NCBI RefSeq assembly: GCF_932526225.1
Contig: NC_064038.1
Span: 9,547,070-9,611,069 of the forward strand
Direction of reading: 5' to 3'
From: Nematostella vectensis
Taxonomy: Eukaryota > Cnidaria > Anthozoa > Actiniaria > Edwardsiidae
DNA length: 64,000 bases
This document shows positions 1 through 13,400 of this stretch, one piece after another. The notes under the pieces were generated by a model that was given only the letters and a program-made list of their open reading frames with translations, was not told where the DNA came from and searched no databases. The translations under genes and the position numbers were made by a program. How positions within the stretch are numbered: position 1 is the first letter of the stretch; every line of letters begins with the position of its first letter.

Positions 1-144
1 TTGCAGGATATTCTTTAATTTTTTGTTCATGTTGTTCTGGTATCAGGCAAGCGGCCCCGGAGCGACAGTCAACAGTATTATAGCAGCTATGAACCAGTCT
101 CCCTCCGCCAACCAAACACAGGAAAAAGGTAATACCGAGTCAGG

Positions 145-950
145 TTGGCTGTAAGTGATGATAGAGATGAGGAGATGAAGATAGTGATGGTGATGCTGCT
201 GCTGGTGGTGGTTATGGTGATGATGGTGAAAGCGATGGTGATGGTGGTGGTTATGGTGATGGTGGTGATGGTGAAAATGTTTGTGATGGTTGTGGTTATG
301 GTGATGATGGTGAAAGCGATGGTGATGGTGGTGGTTATGGTGATGATGGTGAAAATGTTTGTGATGGTGGTGGTTATGGTGATGATGGTGAAAGCGATGG
401 TGATGGTGGTGGTTATGGTGATGATGGTGAAAATGTTTGTGATGGTGGTGGTTATGGTGATGATGGTGAAAGCGATGGTGATGGTGGTGGTTATGGTGAT
501 GATGGTGAAAATGTTTGTGATGGTGGTGGTTATGGTGATGATGGTGAAAGCGATGGTGGTGTTTATGGTGATGATGTTGAAAATGTTGGTGATGGTGGTG
601 GTCATGGTGATGATGGTGAAAGCAATGGTGATTGTGGTGGTTATGGTGATGATGGCGAAAATGTTTGTGATGGTGGTGGTTGTGGTGATGATGGTGAAAG
701 CGATGGGGATGGTGAAAATGTCGGTGAAGGTGATGACGATGGTGACGGTTGGTAAAAGTGGTGGTGATGGTGATGGTGATGATGATGGTGCAAATGTTGG
801 TGATTGTGGTGATGATGATAAGAAAGATGCTGGTGATGATGGGGAATAGGTTGATGCAGATGCTGATGATGGTGATGATGATGGTGAAAGTGGTGGTAGT
901 AGTGATGATGATGGTAAACATTGTGGTTGTGATTTTCCCGGCTATATCAT
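145..950. repeat. GGT/GAT-rich composite minisatellite
   Basis: Imperfect tandem array built of GGTGAT/GGTGGT steps. Two alternating modules, one with GAAAATGTTTGT and one with GAAAGCGAT, make a higher-order unit of roughly 80-90 bp. Nearly all length changes are multiples of three, so every + frame and some - frames stay open for hundreds of bases. One + frame would read as a Gly/Asp/Glu-rich acidic repeat, another as Met/Val, and the minus strand as His/Asn-rich. No start, splice or homology context supports translation, so I call it non-coding. Confidence 0.85.
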
Positions 951-2204
951 TATGACTATGATTTTATCTCACATATTTTAACACCTTTCCCTTACCATTC
1001 CCACCTAGCGTCACCTGAGGCACCAAAGATGCCTGTCACACGGAAGGACTTTTCTTGGAAGCTAGACCAGTTAACCATTTGACCAGGTGAAAGTTACGCC
1101 AGGTACTTAGTAATATGGTTTTAACTGCGATTTTTTCAATATTGTTTAAGCTCTCGTCAATAATTTCAAACTGTCAACCTTCTGTCCTTCAAACTAACGG
1201 AATTTTAAATTTTGGCGAATTTGGTATTTTGTTTACAAGCAAACACAAGGACAGTAACGTTATAAAAGTTGTAATGTACATTTTGGAAGAGAAATTTGTT
1301 AGTCACTGTCGGTGATAAATTGGACGATAAATTTCTCAGGGAAGGCAAAAACCATGAATGGTAAAAAAGGAACGTGGACATTTGTCTAAATTGAATGCAG
1401 GGCCACCCTCAATCATGATATAGTAAACTTATACCGTATTTAAGATTTAGAAATCCTGAAATAAGTAAAAAAAAAAAGACATGAGGACGATTCAGTTGTT
1501 GTGTTCTCTTTATTTTTCATTGTTTGTTTTTGGTGGGATTTGAATTCTTACTCTACAATGAAATTAAATTTTAAAATACTTAAAGAAATAAGGACGGATT
1601 TAAACCGTATAAACCAGATACCAGAAAAAAAAACAGTCATGGTACTTGTATTCCTACAATTAAGTCAATGTTTAGAGAATCAAACTCTAAACCTGATATC
1701 CGATTGTAAAATGTTTTGCTATCAAATGACATATACGATTTTTATAAAATAAAAAACCCTGCTACAATAATATTTACATTATTCCATGTACCTGTTCTGC
1801 CAAATATTGTAGTAGCAACCGAAATACGCTGATGCTTGGGAAAAAGGTTCCGAAAAACCTATCTTTCCAACATTCGCGCCAAAAAAAAATGCTAAGTACT
1901 CGAGAAACATATATATATTTTATAAAAAAGTTACTGAGTTACAAATTAACCGTACAAACTTTTCCCGTTGCCTATATCGAACTGATTTAATAACATGGCG
2001 ATTTTAAGAAAGATAGAAAAACGTAACGCTTTATCATAAGCGAAATCGAATGATAGAAATAACACAATATACTTGATTTCCGTCAAACTTTGGTCGCTAC
2101 TTTAAAGTATTTATCAGATCCTTTTTCTGTTAAACAATTTTGATTGTTTCAAATGCAGTGAACGCCCCTTTATTCGCTTGCCACTTCCTGCCTGCAGGCA
2201 TGCT
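951..2204. other. AT-rich intergenic stretch, nothing recognised
   Basis: Short open frames only (for example 1115-1315 and 1501-1752, +), with no recognisable protein and many poly-A/T runs. I see no RNA gene, clear mobile element or regulatory motif. Confidence 0.5.
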
Positions 2205-2440
2205 TAAACAGCCTCTGCCAGCCGCCATTTTGTCATCCTAGCAAAGTAGCAAGTGCGAAAAAGCACCCATTTCCATCGGCGGATTTGGGGAAGCCAATGC
2301 GATATTTTCGATCGAAATTGCCAAATAAGATATAAAACTTTTCATTTAGATTAGCATTTCGATATTCTTTTAAATAAATTATCTTCAAATTTTGGATAAA
2401 AACAGTAACAAATCTGTGACTGACAAAGGCTCTTAAACTA
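2205..2440 (+). repeat. Dispersed repeat family R1, copy 1
   Basis: About 235 bp similar to 50223-50470, 56412-56520 and 60060-60310. Shared landmarks are CAGCCGCCATTTTGTCATCC, a core reading CATCCATTTCCATCGGCGGA (here CACCC), GCGATATTTTCGATCGAA, and a distal AACAATAACAAAGGAGTGG-like segment. No terminal repeats or coding potential are visible. It looks like a short interspersed element of unknown class. Confidence 0.6.
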
Positions 2441-3092
2441 AAAGTATCTGCTCTAATTTTTTTAGCCTTTTTTGTTTAAAATTGTAATATTATTTTATCT
2501 TCATTTCATTTTTACTTTGACTTGAAAAATTCAAATCCAGGAGTACCCAATCCTGAAAGTGCCCCTAGCATCAAATTCCAGTAACTTGTTTTTAATATTT
2601 ACTTATAAACCCGGAAATTAAGAGCTTTTTTATAAGGCACTTTAAGAAATGTGATAAACAGAAGTAATACATCGTACCTATCGACAAAATAGTTTGAGGT
2701 CTACTACCGCAAAGCATCGTAGTAAGGATACTCTGCAAAGGACCTGTATGATGCTTGAGTCACAGGCAAAAGATGCTTTGCTCTATCTATAAGTTTGCTC
2801 TATCCAGGAAACACAAGACTGAACTGTAGTCCGCTAGCAGCCATTCTTAGTCTTTCACGCAGTTGAGTGCTTGTTTCTCTCTGGAACTAGGCAATCCCAA
2901 GGCCCTTTTTCTGCAGTAGATCAATGATTGAAAGGTGTGCTTTTTGTTTGACTTCATTACTGCCAGTCCATGAAGTAGTTCAGCGGCTGTTTTGGAGTTT
3001 TTGAGTTGCTTGAAAGCTCGCTTCTTCTTTAAGAAGGTTAGGACGATCGGAGAAATCCTGGAGACCTTTCCCGGCTTTTTGTCATAGTACCC

Positions 3093-6000
3093 TTACTCTT
3101 CCACGGACTGTTCATAAGCTATTTCCACTTTTGTTTCCGGAATAGCGAGCTGCTGGAATCGCACTCTTCGGGTTGGTTCCGGTGATCCGAAAGATTCCGC
3201 GTCATCACTCGGCTGTTCGTCGTTTTCGTCCTCGTCATCGTCGTTGCCTCTCTTCATGGCGAGATCAGCTAGCCGTTGTAAATGTGCTAGGTTATCCACG
3301 AGCGTAGCAAAGTTGGCGTCGTTGTGTTTCACACGGGTCTCCAGCTTCGGGTTTTCTTGAGATACCGCCCCGCGTCTGGCTTTAGAGTATCCACCAATAG
3401 AGTGTTCCACAATGTCCGCCCCGAGGACCTCTTCTTGATAAGACACGCGTAAACCAATCGTCTTGTCAATAAAAAACAGGATTACAGTTGCCATCAGCGC
3501 GCACCAGACGGACACCACAACAGTCGCGAGGAGTTCCACCCCTAATGTATACGCACTTCCGGTCTGTACAAGCCCTCCAGGTCTTTTCGCGCTTGCGTCC
3601 GGTTCTAGGAATATGCCCGCTGCCACCATAGCCCAAATTGCGGGAAACATATGAATGGAGACGCTTCCCACGGGGTCGTCTATGCGGACACGCTCTAGTA
3701 GTGAGACGCCGTAACAGGCGATAAGGCTCCCGACCGCGCCCACTAGAATGGCCTCCCATGGGCGTGCCCAGCCACAAAGACCTGGAGATGGAAAAGAGAA
3801 AAAGGTCTATAGTCACATCAATAAGTATTCGATAACTTGTTGGCATTTAACCATCTACAGCATCTTTTTCTTCAACACCTCTGCCTCCTTCGCGTTCTCT
3901 AATTCCTCCGCCTCATCTGCTGATCCCCCACTTCTCTTTTTTCCATCCTCGTCACCTCCCACTGACACCTTACTTTTCTCTCGTTCGTATCAACCCCCCT
4001 CCCCCCTTACTTTCCATATCTTTACCTGTTTTCTCAAATGAGATTTCCTGCCTTGTTCAAATTTCCTCCTTTTTGCGCTTTTTTGTTCTAATTTTTAACT
4101 TCACCAATTAAATGAGCCAATCCTAGGCTAGCGTGACCAAAAGAAAGCGGCATGAAAGCGAGGGCCTAATCCATTTGTGCTCACCTGAAATGCTGACAAG
4201 CGATCCCAGAATTCCACGGATAAGGAGCTTGACGTCAACTTTTCGTGCCTTGGTAAAATAGCTGCAGTTTTGGTAATCAGTGTATTAGCATAAATAAGGT
4301 CAAAATTTTGTTGAAAAATAATCGGTTCAATAATGGACTATAGCGGCGTAGCGAGCCCAAAATTGTAGTAACATGATAAATAATAGCGTAGTCGCAGTCG
4401 ACCCCTAAGCGTATTTAAGGTCTTGAACGTTAAAGCACAATCATGTGCTTCATGCTCAAATTACACTGTCCTAGGCCCAGCTTTTTTATCTTTGGCAGGG
4501 AAAAGTCTGCTGTAGGGATCATAAGAGAAGCTCGCGAAAAGACCGCTGGGTATGTTTAAATCATTGCGAGTCCCTGCGTTAGGGTTAGTGTGGGGAAGCG
4601 CCCAAAAAGACCGCTGGTTACGTTCAAATCATTGCGAGTCTCTTGGTTAGGGTCAGTGTGGGGAAGCGCCCGCAAAGACCGCTGGGTATGTTCAAATCAT
4701 TGCGAGTCCCTGGGTTAAGGTTAGTGTGGGGAAGCGCCCGCTTAGACCGCTGGGTATGTTCAAATCATTGCGAGTCCCTGGGTTAGGCTTAGTGTGAGAA
4801 AGCGCCTGCAAAGACCGCTGGGTATGTTCAAATCATTGCGAGTCCCTGGGTTAGGCTTAGTGTGGGAAAGCGCCCGCAAAGACCGCTGGGTATGTTCAAA
4901 TCATTGCGAGTCCCTGGGTTAGGCTTAGTGTGGGGAAGCGCCCGCAAAGACCGCTGGGTATGTTCAAATCATTGCGAGTCCCTGGGTTAAGGTTAGTGTG
5001 GGGAAGCGCCCGCTTAGACCGCTGGGTATGTTCAAATCATTGCGAGTCCCTGGGTTAGGCTTAGTGTGGGAAAGCGCCCGCAAAGACCGCTGGGTATGTT
5101 CAAATCATTGCGAGTCCCTGGGTTAGGCTTAGTGTGGGAAGGCGCCCGCAAAGACCGCTGGGTATGTTCAAATCATTGCGAGTCCCTGGGTTAGGCTTAG
5201 TGTGAGAAAGCGCCCGCTTAGACTGCTGGGTATGTTCAAATCATTGCGAGTCCCTGGGTTAAGGTTAGTGTGGGGAAGCGCCCGCAAAGACCGCTGGGTA
5301 TGTTCAAATTATTGCGAGTCCCTGGGTTAGGCTTAGTGTGAGAAAGCGCCCGCTTAGACCGCTGGGTATGTTCAAATCATTGCGAGTCCCTGGGTTAGGC
5401 TTAGTGTAGGAAAGCGCCCGCAAAGACCGCTGGGTATGTTCAAATTATTGCGAGTCCCTGGGTTAGGCTTAGTGTGAGAAAGCGCCCGCAAAGACCGCTG
5501 GGTATGTTCAAATCATTGCGAGTCCCTGGGTTAAGGTTAGTGTGGGGAAGCGCCCGCTTAGACCGCTGGGTATGTTCAAATCATTGCGAGTCCCTGGGTT
5601 AGGCTTAGTGTGGGAAAGCGCCCGCAAAGACCGCTGGGTATGTTCAAATCATTGCGAGTCCCTGGGTTAGGCTTAGTGTGGGAAGGCGCCCGCAAAGACC
5701 GCTGGGTATGTTCAAATCATTGCGAGCCCCTGGGTTAGGCTTAGTGTGAGAAAGCGCCCGCAAAGACCGCTGGGTATGTTCAAATCATTGCGAGTCCCTG
5801 GGTTAGGCTTAGTGTGAGAAAGCGCCCGCTTAGACTGCTGGGTATGTTCAAATCATTGCGAGTCCCTGGGTTAAGGTTAGTGTGGGGAAGCGCCCGCAAA
5901 GACCGCTGGGTATGTTCAAATTATTGCGAGTCCCTGGGTTAGGCTTAGTGTGGGAAAGCGCCCGCAAAGACCGCTGGGTATGTTCAAATCATTGCGAGTC

Positions 6001-9000
6001 CCTGGGTTAGGCTTAGTGTGGGAAGGCGCCCGCAAAGACCGCTGGGTATGTTCAAATCATTGCGAGTCCCTGGGTTAGGCTTAGTGTGAGAAAGCGCCCG
6101 CTTAGACTGCTGGGTATGTTCAAATCATTGCGAGTCCCTGGGTTAAGGTTAGTGTGGGGAAGCGCCCGCAAAGACCGCTGGGTATGTTCAAATTATTGCG
6201 AGTCCCTGGGTTAGGCTTAGTGTGAGAAAGCGCCCGCTTAGACCGCTGGGTATGTTCAAATCATTGCGAGTCCCTGGGTTAGGGTTAGTGTGGGGAAGCG
6301 CCCGCAAAGACCGCTGGGTATGTTCAAATCATTACGAGTCCCTGGGTTAGGCTTAGTGTGGGGAAGCGCCCGCAAAGACCGCTGGGTATGTTCAAATCAT
6401 TGCGAGTCCCTGGGTTAAGGTTAGTGTGGGGAAGCGCCCGCTTAGACCGCTGGGTATGTTCAAATCATTGCGAGTCCCTGGGTTAGGCTTAGTGTGGGGA
6501 AGCGCCCGCAAAGACCGCTGGGTATGTTCAAATCATTGCGAGTCCCAGGGTTAGGCTTAGTGTGAGAAAGCGCCCGCAAAGACCGCTGGGTATGTTCAAA
6601 TCATTACTAGTCCCTGGGTTAGGGTTAGTGCGGGGAAGCGCCCGCAAAGACCGCTGGGTATGTTCAAATCATTTCAAGTCCCTGGGTTTGGATCGGGTAG
6701 TGTGTTGAGTCAGCGGTCACTATTAGTCAGCTTTTTCTAGTTTGTTTTCCAGGTATTTAGTGATTTTTGACGAAGCACACCGTGCAAGCAGTGAAACGTG
6801 CTTAGCCGTGCTTAGGAAGCTGAGTAATTACACCTATATAAACAGCAGGCATTACCTGAGCAGTATGGCCGTGGTTCCTCCCCCTACTGATGCATTTATG
6901 GTCATTACGGCCGCCCTGTAGGTAGAACATTGTAATTAGCTTAGTTCGATGTAATAAACTCGAATTGATAATACAGACCCATTGTCAAAAGAAAAAGTGT
7001 TTTTCGATATAAAGAATGTGAGTATTGAATTTTCACAGTTAAATACCCATCATGCAACACGTTACTGTAAAAACCACTCTCCCCCGTTTTGGTATTAGAT
7101 TATCCCTGTTTTTACGCGTTATCCCCATAGAGATAGACATGAAGGGGATGTTTTCGATTTTTTATTCCTCATATTTTAGGGGTTAAAAGCTTAGTCCGTT
7201 TTTAGCTGATATGATTTTTTCAAGCCGGAAAAAAACAAATACTTAAACAAAATGCTTTCCCCTTTTACGCAGCCATCTCCAGACGTAGAGACGCGCAACT
7301 ATCTTTGTATTCAGCTCTTTCGTTATTTGATGTCAGCACCAGTAAGCGAAACCACGTGTAAACGTAACACGTGTTTACGTGTGTTTGCAGTCTGATTTAT
7401 ATCGACTTAATGACCCTACATCTATTATTTCACGGAGATAATTCACAGATAATTTCTTGTCGATGAGAAGCTGTATTTTAATTAAACACACAAGACACAA
7501 GAAGCTTAATATAGATAGCACGTGTATTATATAACCACAAAAAAACATCGTTCGGCGTTTGTGTTACATTAGTAATTTGACCGCCCTCGTATTCTTTCAC
7601 GTTGACAATAACAGGAAGATAGCATTTACTGGAAAGCAAAAAATTGAATCGCCGAGAAACGTGCCCATAAAACCGCATCACAAGTGCACAAGTGAACGTT
7701 AATTCTTTGTCGTACACGTGACAGGAGTTTTCAGTTTTTTTTTTCTTTTCCTTAACTCTCACTCTTTTATCTTTATCAAAAACAGAATGATGATTCTAGC
7801 ATCAATCGTCATCATCATCATCATCCCATGCAAAGAAGCCAAGAAATAAGACACAGAATAATAACACAGAATGTAAATGTTTTCCAAAACAGTTGCATTG
7901 GTAGTTACCCAATAGAATAGAATAGTAATTGTTTCTATTACAGTAACACATCACAATCCGAAAGTTTTTTTTTTTATAATATACGATAAGCTTCACCTGA
8001 TTTAAGTCAAAATGTATGAATTTGTTATTCGTCAATGACAATGGCTTAAACAAAGATTTTTTTAACTTCAGTGCGGGGATTTTAAGATGCAGTGATATTA
8101 AGATGTGAGACAACGCCCTACGTCGACTGGAAAAAAAGCGCCTAGAATCAGCGGCGTAGCCAGGATTTTTAACAGGAGGGGGCCCAAAAGGTCCATTCAA
8201 TGCATTTTCACCTGTGTTTTTGATAATGTCTCATATATTTACTGTATTTTTGACTGCTAGAAGGGGGGGTCCAAGGCCACCCCCCTGGCTATGCCCCTGA
8301 GAATGGTCGAGAAAAGTTGTGAAGTTATGAAAGAAAGTTATAGTTGTGAAAGAAAAATATGCATTTAGTTAACGAGTGAGTGAAAAAATATTTTTCTCTT
8401 GAATATGAGACAGTGTATATAACATGTATAAAATATGGCATGTTAGAATTAAATGCCGACAGCAATGAAACATAGAATGATCTAAACAGAGTACGATAGA
8501 AATTGAAGAAATTTTAAAAATTAGTTTTGTTTCCTTTAAAAGCGACTAAAATGCTACATTCCCTGGTTTTGACACCAACGTTTAATAGAATGAAACCGTA
8601 GGGGCTTTTCTGTTAGAAATAGTATTTTAGGGGTTTGCAGAAAGAGGCGCTACGAACCAAAAAATTTTGTTTTAGATTTTTTAGACTTCTTAACAAAACA
8701 CTTTGACAATTTGTCATTCGAGACAACAGGATACTTAAATCTATGTTTTATGGGTAATTTTTTGCTTTTGGGCTATTTTTAGGGCAGCAATTTCTAGCGT
8801 GTATTGTTTTTTAGGGGCAATTTTTGTATTTCCCGACGAGCCTCTCAATCACTTTTACCCTAAAGATCACCCCTCCCCCACTCAGGGAGATGAGCTGTCG
8901 TAAATTACCCAAATCGCTACATCCTACTTAAATCTATGTTTTATGGGTAATTTTTTGCTTTTGGGCTATTTTTAGGGCAGCAATTTCTAGCGTGTATTGT

Positions 9001-10337
9001 TTTTTAGGGGCAATTTTTGTATTTCCCGACGAGCCTCTCAATCACTTTTACCCTAAAGATCACCCCTCCCCCACTCAGGGAGATGAGCTGTCGTAAATTA
9101 CCCAAATCGCTACATCCTGCACACTTGGGGAAGTGGAATAGGACGTAAAGGCGAATTAGCACGTGACCTAACAAGAGCATGATAAAATCCTTGAGGTATT
9201 GCATAATTAACTGGTAGATATCTGACCTATGATTAGTAGCGACGCGACGTCTATTTGCTGCTAGGTATTGTTTAACATTACACGATAAATGCCAAGTCCA
9301 ATGCCTTTAGGGATGACATGATATCAGATATAACTTACCAAAGCTAGGCGTACGCCCGTGATACATATATTAAAGAGAGGAAAAACTATAATTATCTTAC
9401 AAAATATCCGCGATCTATAAAAAAACCGTTGAAAAAAAAAGTTTTAAAATTTACCACACGCAACCTGCAAACTTACGCCCTAAGGATACATAATAAAGAG
9501 ACGAATTCTACTGTAGTTATTTCACAAAGTATCCGCTACCAATAAAACAGGTATTAACGCCGAGGGTATGCCATGAATTCTCCAAAATCACACAACGTCT
9601 AAGTGAAAATAACGTGAGTAAATAAGCACGAGTTCTTGGAGCACCTGTCAGGGTATCCCGTATTTTTTTTTTTTTTTTTTTTGTTCGATAAAGAAAATAA
9701 ATATATAATATTTATTTTATATACTATATATACTATGTCATGCATTTCTGATTTTGTCATTACCGAGCACTCTAGACCTGGCCTGGCAGAACATATGTTT
9801 TTATATCTATTAAATATTTTTTTCAAGTAAAACTTTTACAGCCTATAACACAAGACCCTCAACAACCTCGTTCCAATGTTTTCTGAGTAATTTTTCAAAT
9901 TGGCGGCTAGACACTGGAAAAGGACCCTTTGAGTGATAGAACGTGAATAAAGACACAGAACATGAAGTTTCGCCAATCGCAATTTGTAAAAAAAAAAATA
10001 TTATATTGAAATTACTGACCAAACGTCGAGGGAAACAATAATTTGCCATATTCAATTTGCCACGGATAGCAATACAATTTTTTGAAACGTTATTTTGTTG
10101 TCTATTTCAGCTGGTGTACATGACCAAATTAGATTGTCGAACGTGGCAATTGTCCTCTTCCGAAATGCAGCAATTATGAGACACGCGTGTAAATGTAATT
10201 ATGTGTTTAAAGAGGAACTTTCCACTAATTGTCTTTCTGCTGTTAACTAGGAGCAGTGTGATCTTAGAAGTAGGGGAAAAACTTGTCTGGGTGTTTGCGA
10301 ATGCAGGCATTGTATCTTATTTTTTAAATATTTTAAT

Positions 10338-10427
<90 letters not shown>

Positions 10428-13400
10428 TAGATTTATATAGCGCCTTTCTCCTATAGATCCAAGGCGCTTTACAATTTTAATATTATGTTAAAATAATAAT
10501 TAAAAATTCATTACAATATATGTCAAATAGATAATAAAAAGACAAAATAAAAAGTAAAAAAGTAAAAAAAATTTGTTATGATACATAACTAAGATCTTGA
10601 GAATCGATCATTAAGAATCAATTGTCGAAGACGCGTTTAAAAAAGAAGGTCTTGATCTTTGATTTAAACATACTCAATTCTTTACAATTCCGGAGTTCTA
10701 GTGGGAGGGAGTTCCATATAGCTGGTGCACTCACGGAAAAGGCTCTTGAGCCGTATGTCTTAAGTTTGAAAGAGGGCTGTACTAAAAGAGACTTATTTGA
10801 AGAACGAAGACTGCGCTTTGGTTAAAAGGTCTTTTATATAGTCTGGAGCGGTTTCATTTAGGGATTTAAAAGTTAAAAGAAGGAGTTTAAAATCTATTCT
10901 TTCTCTGATGGGTAGCCAGTGTAACAGGAGTGCAGAACAGGAGTGACGTGATCGTATTCGCGGGTTCCTGTAAGAAGTCGCGCCGCAGAATGTTTTTAAT
11001 TTAATGTTTATTTTAAATAAGCACCAAAAAGACAATGAAAAAAATATTTTCCACTTCTCTCTAGCAAAAGCTTTATTAACAAGCTTTAGTCTACGAAACA
11101 AAAGAATGTAGAAAGGCAGGGGTTCACACAAATGATAGTGGCAAAGTAAACATATCTATTCGTTAAAAACAGTACTCTTTGAATTTACTGTTTCAGTTTA
11201 CAGATCGAGCTTTTCCTCCGGCTTTCTCTCACATAAAATCTTAATTATCACGGGGATGTAAATGGTACAAGAGATAGAACTTTTATCTTGGAATTTTTTT
11301 AATTAGGATTGAACAGTACTAAAGAAATTACCTATTTACGTAGTTCGACGAAAACCATTGGCCAAAAGCAATGTATTTTGATATGATTTTCAATAGGATT
11401 TTAGTACAACTATTAGAACCGTTTAGTCAAGAGTACTTTGATTATTGAAAACTTTGATAATGATCTGTTTAGAATTCATAATTGTGAGGACAGTACTTTT
11501 TTTCTGAAAAAATGGAGGGGTCTCAAAGTGTAAAACAAAACAGTACAAAATTCTCAATCACAAAAAAACAGTTACCTCAAAACTATTTCTTGCATATTTG
11601 ATTGCTTCAAGATCATGTTCCATACTTTTTTATAGATTATCAAAAGAAATAAAAATTGAAATTTTACAGAAACTTATTAAAAGCACCAGAAATAGGGCAG
11701 ATGGTTTTTGATTGTAAGGTAAAAAATTGGAACGGTTACGGTTATTAATCCAGTTTAATTTCGATGTTTCTTCTGCGAGCATATTGTTACCACAGTGAGG
11801 CATAAATATTACAAACTTTGGCTTTTTCTTCGCTTAAAGAGGGACGCGACAAATTATTTCATGTTTTGTTGAAATAACTTCCTAAATGTCATTGTGAAGA
11901 TTTTCAAATTAATACGTAGAAAGATGTGAAATGTAATTAAGTGTATGACATTTTGTATGACATTTTGTATGATTTATGAAGGAAGTAACCATATAAATAT
12001 TTCTGTGTATCGAATTACACGAATTCTTTAGAATGAAATGAAACTCAGCATGGAGGTTTTCCGTTTACTATTACTTAGAATTCTTAAATAACCTAAAAAA
12101 AGGAATCAAGTTCCGAGATAATGATACTGTTATTCTTCACAATCCAAATAGCATTAAATCCCGCTAGGCAAGTTTTGCTAGAAAGGATATTTTGATTTTC
12201 TTTTTATCACACAGTAGATAACCTATCTCTCGAACCCCTGTTCTTCTGATTAATCGAACTCTCCGCTGTAGAAAAACTCAACTTTCCTTAGGATGAGCTT
12301 TATACTTAGAAATGTATCTATGAGACTCGAACCTTTAAATTGAACTCGAACCATCTAGTTTCTTTTTCTACTGAAAACTGGAAAGGTGACATAAGAGGCC
12401 ATGCCTCTTATTTTTTGCTTTGACGAAGTGGTAATACTTGAAACAAATACTTTGTTTTCACAAATGCGTACAACATACCGTATACATGCGTATACAGCCG
12501 TTGTGTCGATTTATTTCCTTTGTGCCTTATTTTCCCGAATCTCGCGACATTCAACTCTTTATAATTATTTTTGTCTGATATTATCCAAAGTACCTTGAAT
12601 TTCCTTTGATAGTTTGAGTCGGGGTCAACTGATTCATTTTAAATGAACAGCTCTTAAAATATAACAGTTGTTATGATGACAGCTTTTGCCGTATTCATTT
12701 TGAATAATGTATAAATAAACAGAGACATAAAATATGACTTTTGAAATGAAAAAGAATGTACATTAATTGATTATTTCAAAGTTTTACTATTTTTACTAAA
12801 TGTGTTCCGGCTGTGTCAGTGTTGTTTTTTTCGGGATAATATTCTCACTAGCAAAAATGGTATAATCAAAATTCGTTTCACACCACCAAATCATTAATAA
12901 ATTGCCCAAGAAGAAAACCTTGGCCATTTTGTATTAAATGAGCGCTGTGTCTCGCACGTCTCACTTCTTTGTTACTTAAGATCTATTATCAGTACTTCAC
13001 TTAGAACGCGGAAGTCGCGAAAGAACTCGAACAAGAGCCGCCTTTAAACAAAACAATAAATGGATTTTTTGCAAGTCTTGCCTGTTAAATAACAGGCGAG
13101 TTGAGACTTCCATGTGTATTATTAGACTAGTGGTAAGTAAATGGAATTTTTGCATGTCTTGCCTGTTACATAACAGGCGAGTTGAGACTTCCATGTGTAT
13201 TATTAGACTAGAGGTTTTAAACCCTGGGAAAAGAGCGCGTTGCTGTCGGAATAGTACTTTATATAGCCATATCATTATAGGGTCAGTATCTAGAACATAG
13301 CATATTGTTGGCTGCATGAAGTCCCAACCTCTGAAAACAGCAAACGTTTGCTGACCCATGGCAATGCTGGCGCCGTTTCAAACGATGTTTGGAGTTGCTG

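Larger units (their letters stand above)
6916..10320. other. AMT intron 1, repeat-poor part
   Basis: AT-rich intron sequence without recognisable coding exons. It contains a short MITE-like element and a tandem duplication, listed separately. Minus-strand open frames at 7478-7762 and 7802-8200 show no family similarity. Confidence 0.5.

Noticed and set aside
43-921. Long His/Asn-rich and Ile/Thr-rich minus-strand open frames
   Set aside because: They are antisense readings of the GGT/GAT minisatellite, with no start context or homology.
4525-6700. 68-bp repeats as a cluster of small RNA genes (B-box-like motif)
   Set aside because: No matching A-box, terminator or tRNA fold is visible; the motif match is short.
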